From positions 1 to 42,681 of the forward strand of contig JAFUMV010000131.1 of the NCBI GenBank assembly GCA_017482485.1: DNA of 42,681 nucleotides. Reading direction: 5' to 3'. The notes beneath the pieces were generated by a model. The model did no database searches and was not told the DNA's origin. It saw only the letters and a program-made list of their open reading frames with translations. The position numbers and the translations under genes are program-made. Below, one piece after another: positions 24,803-31,803 of the stretch. This stretch comes from Lachnospiraceae bacterium. Its GTDB lineage: Bacteria > Bacillota > Clostridia > Lachnospirales > Lachnospiraceae. Each line of letters opens with the position of its first letter. Positions within the stretch are counted from its first letter, which is position 1.

Positions 24803-26469
24803 AAAAATTCATGACACTATTGTTATCATTTGTCGTAGCACTGGGTGTTTTCACGGGATGCGGCAAGACAGAAGATGCTTCTGCAAACAGCGAAGCAGCT
24901 CAGAGCACCGCAGCAGAGTCAGAAGCTGCTGAAGAAAGCGGTGAAAAGGCAGTATACCGTACTCTTGACGAGATTAAAGAGAGCGGCACAGTTAAAATCG
25001 GTGTTTTCAGCGATAAGAATCCATTCGGCTATGTAGATGAAAATGGTGATTATCAGGGTTATGATGTTTACTTTGCTGAGCGTATCGGTCAGGATCTGGG
25101 CACCGCTGTAGAGTATGTTTCCACAGATGCAGCAAACCGTGTTGAATATCTGAAAACCGGTAAAGTTGATATCATTCTTGCAAACTTTACTGTAACAGAA
25201 GAAAGAGCAGAGTCCGTTGATTTCGCTCTTCCTTATATGAAAGTGGCGCTGGGCGTTGTTTCTCCCGATTCCGCACTCATAACATCCGCTGATCAGTTAA
25301 ACGGCAAAAAGCTGATTGTTACAAAGGGAACAACCGCTGAGACATTTTTCACAGAAAATTATCCTGACATTGAGCTTGTAAAATTTGATCAGTATACAGA
25401 AGCTTACAACGCATTGCTGGACGGCCGCGGAGATGCATTTTCCACCGATAACACAGAAGTTTTAGCATGGGCATTACAGAATGAAGGATTCAGCGTTGGT
25501 ATCGAGTCCATCGGTAACCTGGACACCATCGCACCTGCAGTATCCAAGGGCAATGAAACCTTACTGAACTGGATCAATGATGAGATTGTTGCACTGGCAG
25601 ATGAAGAGTTCTTCCATGCAGATTACAAAGAAACACTGGAGCCTGTATATGGTTCTTCCGTTGATATTGACAGCCTGGTTGTAGAAGGCGGTGTTATTGA
25701 AGAAACAGCAGCAGTAGAAGAAGAGGCAGCAGAAGTTAAAGGAACTATCACAGTAGCAGCAAGCGCAACACCTCATGCAGAAATTCTGGAGCAGGCAAAA
25801 CCTCTGCTGGCAAAAGAAGGATGGGAACTTGAAGTAACAGTATTTGATGATTATGTTCAGCCGAACCTGGTTGTGGAAAGCGGCGAGTTTGATGCTAACT
25901 ATTTCCAGCACATTCCTTATCTTGAAAGCTTTAACGAAGAGAAGGGTACACACCTTGTAAATGCAGGCGGCATTCACTATGAGCCCTTCGGAATTTATCC
26001 CGGCACAAAGAGCTCTCTTGATGATCTGGCAGAGGGTGACACAATTGCGGTTCCCAATGATACAACAAATGAAGCCAGAGCATTATTACTGTTACAGGAT
26101 AACGGTGTGATCACATTAAAGGATGGCGCAGGTCTTAAGGCAACCATTAATGATATTGAAGAAAATCCTAAGAATATCACAATTCAGGAGCTTGAGGCTG
26201 CTCAGTTACCCAGAGTAAAGGATGAAGTTGCTTTCGTAGTATTAAACGGCAACTATGCACTTGAAGCAGGTTTCTCTGTAGGAAAAGATTCCATCGCTTA
26301 TGAAAAAGCGGATTCCGAGGCTGCCAAGACATATGTGAATGTGATCGCAGTGAAGGAAGGCAATGAAGATAGCGAAGCAATTCAGACACTGGTAGATGTA
26401 TTAAAATCTGACGAGATCACAGCATATATTAACGAAACATATGATGGGGCGGTAATCCCGTTTAACTAA
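24799..26469 (+). CDS. Two-headed substrate-binding lipoprotein: polar amino acid (SBP_bac_3) domain fused to MetQ/NlpA domain
   Basis: 556 residues, about twice the usual receptor size. A lipoprotein signal ends in FTGC (Cys about 21), followed by a Ser/Ala/Glu linker. Residues about 52-285 form a family 3 polar-amino-acid/cystine-type receptor (LDEIKESGTVKIGVFSDKNP, GYDVYFAERIGQDLG, ANFTVTEERAESVDFALPY). An acidic linker (about 290-313, VIEETAAVEEEAAEVKG) joins it to a complete MetQ/NlpA-type receptor (about 314-556: ITVAASATPHAEILEQ, FDANYFQHIPYL, AVPNDTTNEARALLLLQ). The second half has no signal or lipobox of its own, and no frameshift or internal start is needed, so this is a true fusion. 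Genes for a polar-amino-acid transporter lie just upstream and MetN/MetI just downstream. One anchored protein could therefore feed two importers. Confidence 0.9.
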   Translation: MKKFMTLLLSFVVALGVFTGCGKTEDASANSEAAQSTAAESEAAEESGEKAVYRTLDEIKESGTVKIGVFSDKNPFGYVDENGDYQGYDVYFAERIGQDLGTAVEYVSTDAANRVEYLKTGKVDIILANFTVTEERAESVDFALPYMKVALGVVSPDSALITSADQLNGKKLIVTKGTTAETFFTENYPDIELVKFDQYTEAYNALLDGRGDAFSTDNTEVLAWALQNEGFSVGIESIGNLDTIAPAVSKGNETLLNWINDEIVALADEEFFHADYKETLEPVYGSSVDIDSLVVEGGVIEETAAVEEEAAEVKGTITVAASATPHAEILEQAKPLLAKEGWELEVTVFDDYVQPNLVVESGEFDANYFQHIPYLESFNEEKGTHLVNAGGIHYEPFGIYPGTKSSLDDLAEGDTIAVPNDTTNEARALLLLQDNGVITLKDGAGLKATINDIEENPKNITIQELEAAQLPRVKDEVAFVVLNGNYALEAGFSVGKDSIAYEKADSEAAKTYVNVIAVKEGNEDSEAIQTLVDVLKSDEITAYINETYDGAVIPFN

Positions 26470-26492
26470 AACCGTAACTGTCAAAGGATAGC

Positions 26493-26536
26493 AGAGATTG
26501 TCATATGGGAAAAACTATGTGACAATCTCTTTTTTT
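26493..26536 (+). terminator. Intrinsic terminator between the fused receptor and metN
   Basis: AGAGATTGTCA (26493-26503) pairs perfectly with TGACAATCTCT (26520-26530), and T continues to 26536. No strong promoter is visible between it and metN, so metN/metI probably depend on readthrough. A small GTCAGC/GCTGAC hairpin (26554-26568) also sits directly before the metN ribosome site. Confidence 0.8.
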
Positions 26537-26582
26537 AACAAAAAGTAAAAAACAGTCAGCGCTGCTGACGGGAGGATGAAAA

Positions 26583-27332
26583 ATGGAACCAATTATTCGC
26601 GTTGAGAATATCAGCAAGACTTTTCAGGCGAATAACGGACAGGTGGAAGCAGTCAAAAATATCAGCTTTTCGATTGAAAAAGGAGATATTTTCGGAATTA
26701 TCGGACTATCCGGCGCCGGTAAAAGTACACTGGTTCGATGTTTGAATTTGCTTGAAAAACAAAGTGAGGGAAATATTTATATCGATGGAAAAAATCTGAT
26801 GAAGCTTTCGTCAAAGGAGCTGCGTAAGCAGCGCCAGGATATCGGTATGATTTTCCAGCATTTCAATTTGCTGATGCAGAGAAATGTAGTGGATAATATC
26901 TGCTTTCCTTTGGAGATTGCAGGAGTCGGCAGAAAACAGGCCAAGAAGCGTGCGTTGGAACTCCTTGAAACGGTCGGTCTTACTGAAAAAGCCAGGGCAT
27001 ATCCGGCTCAGCTGTCCGGAGGCCAGAAACAGCGCGTGGCGATTGCAAGAGTTCTTGCGAATAATCCTAAGATTTTACTTTGTGATGAAGCAACGAGTGC
27101 ACTTGATCCGCAGACGACAAAGTCGATTCTGAATCTGCTAAAAGAGATTAATCAAAAGTATGGAATTACAATTGTTGTGATCACTCATGAGATGGCAGTC
27201 GTTCGGGAAATCTGCTCTAAGGTAGCCGTCCTTGACCATGGAAGGCTGGTAGAAGAAGGGACCGTTGAAGCACTGTTTGGGGCGCCGAAGACGGAGGAAG
27301 CAAAGCAATTGATTCTCAATACATATGCGTGA
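26583..27332 (+). CDS. metN: Methionine-type ABC transporter ATP-binding protein, short form
   Basis: 249 residues. Walker A GLSGAGKST, Q-loop MIFQHFNLLMQRNVVDNI (MetN-typical), signature LSGGQKQR, Walker B ILLCDEATSALDPQTT, switch VITHEM. The FNLL and SALDPQTT segments separate MetN from GlnQ-type ATPases. It ends shortly after the nucleotide-binding domain; E. coli-type MetN has about 340 residues with a C-terminal ACT-like domain that binds methionine for transinhibition, absent here. The start follows GGGAGGATGAAAA. It works with MetI and probably the MetQ half of the fused receptor. Confidence 0.9.
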   Translation: MEPIIRVENISKTFQANNGQVEAVKNISFSIEKGDIFGIIGLSGAGKSTLVRCLNLLEKQSEGNIYIDGKNLMKLSSKELRKQRQDIGMIFQHFNLLMQRNVVDNICFPLEIAGVGRKQAKKRALELLETVGLTEKARAYPAQLSGGQKQRVAIARVLANNPKILLCDEATSALDPQTTKSILNLLKEINQKYGITIVVITHEMAVVREICSKVAVLDHGRLVEEGTVEALFGAPKTEEAKQLILNTYA

Positions 27333-27352
27333 GGATGAAGAGGTGGATGATT

Positions 27353-28015
27353 ATGTTTGATGAAACAATAAGAAACATGTTGATAGATGGAACATGGGCA
27401 ACCCTTTATATGACACTGGTGTCCTCTTTGTTCGGATATGTTGTCGGACTGCCGCTGGGAATTATTCTTGCTATCACTGACAAAGAAGGGATTAAACCAA
27501 ATGCGGTTATTTACAAAATTCTTGATTTTGTTGTGAACCTGACAAGAAGTATTCCGTTCTTAATTCTGCTGATCATGGTAATGCCTTTGACAAAGGCCAT
27601 TGTGGGACAAAGCTATGGATCCACAGCCACCATTGTGCCGCTGACGATAGCGGCTGCACCATTTATCGGACGCATGGTGGAATCGTCATTAAAGGAAGTG
27701 GACAAGGGAGTCATTGAAGCGGCCCAGAGCATGGGAGCCGGTACCTTTACCATTATTTATAAAGTTCTTTTGGGAGAGGCAAGAACCTCGCTTTTGGTCG
27801 GAGTAACGATTGCTGTCGGAACGATCCTGGGCTATTCTGCAATGTCCGGTGTAGTCGGAGGCGGCGGACTGGGCGATATAGCGGTTCGTTATGGTTATTA
27901 TCGTTATGAAACCGACATTATGTTTGTTACCATCATCATATTGGTTGTTCTGGTTCAGATTCTGCAGGGAATCGGTATGATGCTGTCCAAAAAGCTGGAT
28001 CGCAGGCGCGCATAA
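27353..28015 (+). CDS. metI: Methionine-type ABC transporter permease
   Basis: About 220 residues with five membrane helices, the usual MetI size. Marks: GTWATLYMTLVSSLFGYVVG near the start, TRSIPFLILLIMVMP, and the coupling loop EVDKGVIEAAQSMGAGTFTI, then SGVVGGGGLGDIAVRYGYYRY, which is highly typical of MetI. The frame is open from GTG 27329, overlapping metN, with ATGs at 27335, 27347 and 27353. I chose 27353 because AGGTGG (27341-27346) is 6 bases upstream. It completes the second importer of the block. Confidence 0.92.
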   Translation: MFDETIRNMLIDGTWATLYMTLVSSLFGYVVGLPLGIILAITDKEGIKPNAVIYKILDFVVNLTRSIPFLILLIMVMPLTKAIVGQSYGSTATIVPLTIAAAPFIGRMVESSLKEVDKGVIEAAQSMGAGTFTIIYKVLLGEARTSLLVGVTIAVGTILGYSAMSGVVGGGGLGDIAVRYGYYRYETDIMFVTIIILVVLVQILQGIGMMLSKKLDRRRA

Positions 28016-28043
28016 AAGGCGTCTGCAAACCAAACTGGAATGA

Positions 28044-28113
28044 GATACTGTGGCCGCTGGAATGGCATAAGTTTGCAAAACTGAAGTTGTTGGTTCGAGT
28101 CCAACCGGTATCG
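28044..28113 (+). tRNA. tRNA-Cys(GCA)-like sequence, atypical
   Basis: A full cloverleaf can be drawn. Acceptor GATACTG (28044-28050) pairs with CGGTATC (28106-28112), seven pairs with one G-U. D arm GCCG/TGGC (28053-28056, 28063-28066) has a short loop with GG. The anticodon stem TAAGT/ACTGA has one mismatch, and the loop TTGCAAA (28073-28079) gives anticodon GCA with T33 and A37. The T arm GTTGG/CCAAC (28089-28093, 28101-28105) has loop TTCGAGT. Oddities: the discriminator is G rather than the U73 expected for Cys tRNAs, position 14 is not A, the D loop is short, and no CCA is encoded. It starts 28 bases after metI, on the same strand. It may be a diverged tRNA-Cys, a pseudo-tRNA, or a regulatory tRNA mimic. 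Confidence 0.6.
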
Positions 28114-28136
28114 TCTAAAAGGAATTTTTTTCATAG

Positions 28137-28181
28137 CGTCGGTGTACAGATGACAACACGGTTGCCATCCGTACACCGACG
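28137..28181. repeat. Dispersed palindromic element R2, full copy
   Basis: A 21-base inverted repeat (28137-28157 and 28161-28181) with two mismatches around a 3-base turn. Its core is GTGTACAGATG on one arm and CATCCGTACAC on the other. Related copies lie at 29186, 29881 and 40456. This copy separates the tRNA-like sequence from the convergent YitT-type gene and could fold as a bidirectional stop or RNA end. Confidence 0.65.
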
Positions 28182-28202
28182 TTAGACTTTCCTGGAAGTG
28201 GG

Positions 28203-29066
28203 TCAATGATTTTTTTCCCCCACCTGCACCATGCGAAAGCCCTCTCCATGCACTTCGCTGGATTCGAGCACAATCAGGAAGGCCTCCGGGTCTTCTTTTT
28301 TGATTGCCCTTTGCAGCAGATACATTTCCCGGTTGCTCAAGGCGCAGAGGACAATCTGACGGTATGCGCCCCGATAGCCTCCCTGAGCCTGCAGCAAAGT
28401 GGAGCCGCGGTTGCAGCAGGTGTCGATGAGCCTGCAGATTTTCCGGCCGTGACAGGTGACGATGAGGGCCATTTTTCCTGCATTGACACCGTACATGAGC
28501 TTGTCAACAGATACGGCAAACAGATAATTTACAATCATTCCGTAAATAATTCCGTCCATATCCCTAAAGATGATTCCGCCTGCCAGAATGATTCCCACAT
28601 CTGCCCAGAACGCAATTTTCCCCAGAGACAAATGAGGGCGCAGGGATTTTACCGCCATGATGATGAAATCCATTCCGCCGGTAGAGGAATTCTGCATATA
28701 GATCATCCCATAGCCGATTCCGCCGATTACACCGGTACAGAGTGCAGATAAAAGGCGGCTTCCCTCATAGACCGGAAAAAGAGGTGCCGCATAATCGATC
28801 ATGACGGAAGAGAGAATCATGCAGCGGAGGGAACTGATAAAAAATTTTTTTCCAAGAAGCCGATAGCACAAAATGGCCACCGGAATGTTTAAAAATATGG
28901 TGGACAGACCGATGGGAATCTGAAAAAGCCGATACAGAATAATGGAAATGCCGGAAAATCCGGTCATGGGGAACTGTGCCTGTACGGCAAAATTGTAGAT
29001 CGCTGCTGCGATGAGGATGCTGCCGATGATTTCCATGAAAAGCTGCTTTGCAAAGTCTTTATTCAT
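28203..29066 (-). CDS. YitT family membrane protein (DUF161/DUF2179)
   Basis: 287 residues. Five or so N-terminal membrane helices (EIIGSILIAAAIYNFAVQA first), with the family-typical GFSGISIILYRLFQIPIG and NSSTGGMDFIIM segments. The C-terminal ~85 residues form the soluble DUF2179 domain (GRKICRLIDTCCNRGSTLL, about 206-224). Length and order match YitT proteins. Function is not established for the family. It is a single gene convergent with the Cys/Met operon. The start is ATG at 29066, with a GGAGG-type site upstream on the minus strand. Confidence 0.9.
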   Translation of the reverse strand: MNKDFAKQLFMEIIGSILIAAAIYNFAVQAQFPMTGFSGISIILYRLFQIPIGLSTIFLNIPVAILCYRLLGKKFFISSLRCMILSSVMIDYAAPLFPVYEGSRLLSALCTGVIGGIGYGMIYMQNSSTGGMDFIIMAVKSLRPHLSLGKIAFWADVGIILAGGIIFRDMDGIIYGMIVNYLFAVSVDKLMYGVNAGKMALIVTCHGRKICRLIDTCCNRGSTLLQAQGGYRGAYRQIVLCALSNREMYLLQRAIKKEDPEAFLIVLESSEVHGEGFRMVQVGEKNH

Positions 29067-29148
29067 TCCTGCCTCCTGTAGTTACTTATAATGTGCCGAA
29101 AAGAGAGGTTTTTTATGTACAAAGGAATCTGTTATACGCGTTTAACCT

Positions 29149-29178
29149 TTGCGGGACCTGAATATGATATGTTATAAT
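29149..29178 (+). promoter_or_regulatory. Probable promoter of the DUF4317-like gene
   Basis: TTGCGG (29149-29154), 18 bases, TATAAT (29173-29178), about 80 bases before the start codon. The -10 box is consensus, the -35 weak. Confidence 0.45.
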
Positions 29179-29185
29179 ACTTTAA

Positions 29186-29211
29186 GTGCACAGATGGCGC
29201 GGTTCCATCTG
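29186..29211. repeat. Diverged R2 element, partial copy
   Basis: GTGCACAGATGG opens it and CCATCTG closes it; CAGATGG (29191-29197) pairs with CCATCTG (29205-29211). It resembles the inner part of the full R2 copy at 28137. It lies in the probable leader of the DUF4317-like gene. Confidence 0.45.
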
Positions 29212-29257
29212 GCCGCCGATGCTGTTGGAAATTTCAGAAAAGCACAGAGGGGATATA

Positions 29258-29877
29258 ATGATTAACAGAGAGGACATGCTGGAGCTGACCAGGCGTATGA
29301 CGGTATCACGAAGCTCCATGACAAGAATTGCCGGAAGTTATATGGACGCAGAAGGATTTGTGGACGGAACGTTCAACACCAGCTTCTTAAAACTTTCCAC
29401 CAAAGAAAAGGAAAAGAACCTGGCCATTGCCAAGTCATTCCCTTTTCTGAGACAAATAAAAATTTAAAGCGATATAAGTTTTCCCAGACTGCCATGAAAG
29501 CGGGCAGCATGTGGCAGCTTTTGATGGGCATGAAAAAGTGCGGTTTAAAAAACGATGCGCTGATGGATACTTTTTATGATCTGGTTGGGGAATGCTATCA
29601 GGCGTCCCATGATTATGCGGTGTTCGTGTTCCATGACCGTTATGATGTTCCGCTGAAAGCGGCGGACCATGAACGTCTGTGGGAATCGGAGGAAATGTAC
29701 GAATACATCATCTGCGCCATCTGTCCGGTGACGGGGGATTATGAGCCGGGCAGGCCGGAGTGTGGATTTTTGTTTCCCGCTTTTGAAGACAGGAGCGAGG
29801 ACCAGAACTATGTGGATATTTTTCAGGCAGATCCCGAACGGCCTCATGATGAGCTGAGAAAACTGCTTGGGGTATGA
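29258..29877 (+). pseudogene. DUF4317-like protein, frameshifted
   Basis: The first frame starts at ATG 29258 with an AGAGGGG site and encodes a typical opening (INREDMLELTRRMTVSRSSM, then RIAGSYMDAEGFVDG) to about 29434. From there homology continues in the next frame: IPFSETNKNLKRYKFSQTAM, then HDYAVFVFHDRYDVPLKA, YIICAICPVTGDYEPGRPEC and GFLFPAFEDRSEDQNYVDIF. One missing base between 29434 and 29440 would restore a single ORF of about 206 residues. Known DUF4317 proteins are about 380 residues, so the copy may also be C-terminally short. The rest is well conserved, so the lesion is recent or a sequence error. Function unknown. Confidence 0.75.
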
Positions 29878-29880
29878 ACG

Positions 29881-29905
29881 CGTTGTCATCCGTACACCCA
29901 TGCTG
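29881..29905. repeat. R2 half element
   Basis: CGTTGTCATCCGTACACC matches one arm of the full R2 copy (28161-28181 region). It begins four bases after the DUF4317-like stop. With the partial copy at 29186, R2-type sequence flanks that gene on both sides. Confidence 0.5.
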
Positions 29906-29971
29906 TTATTGAGAAAATTACGCTAATGCGGTAAAATGTTGTCATCACATTATGATAAAAAGGGGTTTGTT

Positions 29972-31294
29972 ATGAAAAAAAGAGATTCTTTCAATTCAAG
30001 ATGGGGATTTATCCTCTCCTGTATCGGTTCTGCGGTGGGAATGGGAAATATCTGGATGTTTCCCACCAGAGTGTCACTCTATGGGGGCGGTTCCTTCATT
30101 ATTCCATACCTTATTTTTGTGGTTTTAATCGGCTCTACCGGCATCATTGGGGAGATGAGCTTTGGGCGCGCAACAAAGTCCGGTCCGGTGGATGCCTTCG
30201 GTGCAGCCTGCGAAAGGAAAGGAAGGAGAAAACTGGGTGAGGCAATCGGTCTGATTCCCGTGCTCGGCTCCCTGGCAATGGCGATCGGATATACGGTTGT
30301 GATGGGATGGATTTTAAAATATGCCGTTGGCAGCTTTACCGGTTCCACCCTTGCAGCGACAGATGTGGACGGCTACAGTGCCGCATTTGGCAGCATGGCA
30401 TCTGCGTTCGGCAATAACGGCTGGCTTCTTGCCGCATTGATGATTGCCATTCTGATTTTGATGCTGGGCGTTGGAAAGGGCATTGAAAAGGCGAATAAAG
30501 TGATGATGCCCGCTTTTTTCCTGCTGTTTGTGATTCTGGGGATTTATGTTTTATTCCAGCCGGGTGCCGCAGACGGATATCGTTATATTTTCCGGGTGGA
30601 TCCCATTGCGCTCAAAGATCCCAAAACCTGGATTTATGCGCTGGGGCAGGCCTTTTTCTCCCTGTCCATAGCCGGCAACGGAACGCTGATTTACGGCTCC
30701 TACTTATCGGATCAGGAAAATATCCCGGCTTCCGCAGGGCGTGTTGCATTCTTTGATACACTGGCAGCGATGCTTGCAGCACTTGTGATCATTCCGGCAA
30801 TGGCGACCACAAAAACGCAGCTGAATCAGGGAGGCCCCGGACTGATGTTTATCTTCCTGCCCAACCTCTTTAGCGGCATGCAGGGGGGTACTATCGTGGC
30901 AATCGTGTTCTTTGTTGCAGTTTTGTTCGCGGGGATGACATCACTGATCAACCTTTACGAAGCGCCCATTGCAACGGTACAGGAAAAATTGGGCCTTTCC
31001 CGCATTCCGGCATGCGCGGCGGTCGGCGTGTTCAGCGCTGTGGTTTCGATCTGCATTCAGGGCATAGTTTCCGGCTGGATGGACCTGCTTTCAATTTACA
31101 TATGCCCCCTTGGTGCAGGGCTGGCAGCAATCATGTTTTTCTGGGTTTGCGGCAGAAAATATGTGGAACAACAGGTCAATACCGGACGTAAAAAGCCCTA
31201 TACCTCCAAATTTTATCCCCTTTGCAAATACGTGTTCTGCCCGATTTGTTTTTTGGTGTTAGTGCTGGGAATTGTGATGGGCGGCATCGGATGA
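29972..31294 (+). CDS. Sodium:neurotransmitter symporter (SNF) family protein
   Basis: About 440 residues with eleven to twelve membrane helices, the bacterial SNF size. The N-terminal signature is intact (SRWGFILSCIGSAVGMGNIW, residues 7-26, then FPTRVSLYGGGSFIIPY), forming the first unwound helix that binds Na+ and substrate in LeuT/MhsT-type proteins. A GQAFFSLSIAGNGTLIYGSY segment corresponds to helix 6. Probably an Na+-coupled amino acid importer in the cytoplasmic membrane. The start is set by AAAAGGGG (29957-29964) 7 bases before the ATG. A terminator follows the stop. Confidence 0.92.
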   Translation: MKKRDSFNSRWGFILSCIGSAVGMGNIWMFPTRVSLYGGGSFIIPYLIFVVLIGSTGIIGEMSFGRATKSGPVDAFGAACERKGRRKLGEAIGLIPVLGSLAMAIGYTVVMGWILKYAVGSFTGSTLAATDVDGYSAAFGSMASAFGNNGWLLAALMIAILILMLGVGKGIEKANKVMMPAFFLLFVILGIYVLFQPGAADGYRYIFRVDPIALKDPKTWIYALGQAFFSLSIAGNGTLIYGSYLSDQENIPASAGRVAFFDTLAAMLAALVIIPAMATTKTQLNQGGPGLMFIFLPNLFSGMQGGTIVAIVFFVAVLFAGMTSLINLYEAPIATVQEKLGLSRIPACAAVGVFSAVVSICIQGIVSGWMDLLSIYICPLGAGLAAIMFFWVCGRKYVEQQVNTGRKKPYTSKFYPLCKYVFCPICFLVLVLGIVMGGIG

Positions 31295-31350
31295 GAAAAG
31301 AATGAGTTGTAGAGCGAGGGTTCTGGCCTTTGAGTTTCATACGAATAAAA

Positions 31351-31381
31351 AGCAGGCGATCTTTGGATTGTCTGCTTTTTT
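31351..31381 (+). terminator. Terminator of the SNF gene
   Basis: AGCAGGCGATC (31351-31361), loop TTTG, GATTGTCTGCT (31366-31376; two G-U pairs) followed by TTTTT. The T run is also the first arm of the R1 element. Confidence 0.8.
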
Positions 31382-31523
31382 GCTCAACAGGAATTTTCTC
31401 CGAAAATTCCTGTTGAGCAAAAAGCGCTTCGCGCAACGATGCGTACTCGCGCGCGGTGAAATTGTCGCTTCGCGACCGCGCTCGACGCGGAGTGTGCGCT
31501 ATTGCGCACACTATATTATTAAA
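31377..31523. repeat. Dispersed palindromic element R1, copy b
   Basis: A perfect 22-base inverted repeat (31377-31398 and 31402-31423) with a 3-base loop, then a GC-rich tail with GATGCGTACTCGCGCG (31439-31454). Two further hairpins follow: GTCGC/GCGAC near 31469-31481 and AGTGTGCGC/GCGCACACT (31491-31512). It shares its layout and tail with copy a at 22528. Both copies start in the T run of an intrinsic terminator. Confidence 0.6.
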
Positions 31524-31699
31524 AAGTTGCCTAAAAAAGATTGATTCGTTCCAATTTTAAACCCCTGATTTTTTTATTTTCATTTACTTCCAATTAATTC
31601 CAGATGAAAAAATGCACAAAAAGCAAAGGCGAAAATTTGATAAAACGACAAAAATGTATATTTCACATAGAATTTAAACATACTTTACATGAAAAATTA

Positions 31700-31728
31700 T
31701 TGACACGTTCCAAATTAAAGAGTATTCT
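31700..31728 (+). promoter_or_regulatory. Promoter of the 31804 ABC operon, with repeated CGTTCCAA motif
   Basis: TTGACA (31700-31705), 17 bases, TATTCT (31723-31728). The spacer holds CGTTCCAAATTAAAG (31706-31720), a near copy of CGTTCCAATTTTAAA at 31547-31561, each preceded by TTGA. The repeated motif could be the operator of the LacI-type fusion regulator encoded at 36140-38431, but it is not palindromic. Apart from terminator, R1 and these sites, the 509-base gap 31295-31803 holds nothing I recognise. Confidence 0.6.
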
Positions 31729-31803
31729 ATGGATGAGCAGTGGAAAACTGCTGAATAAAATCGGATTCAGAGTAATTTTTTTACTCAAAAAGGAGGAAAA
31801 CAG

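Noticed and set aside
28137-28181. Full R2 palindrome as the terminator of the Cys/Met operon
   Set aside because: There is no T run after the 3' arm and the sequence recurs at unrelated loci, so it is better treated as a dispersed repeat, though it may still end transcripts.
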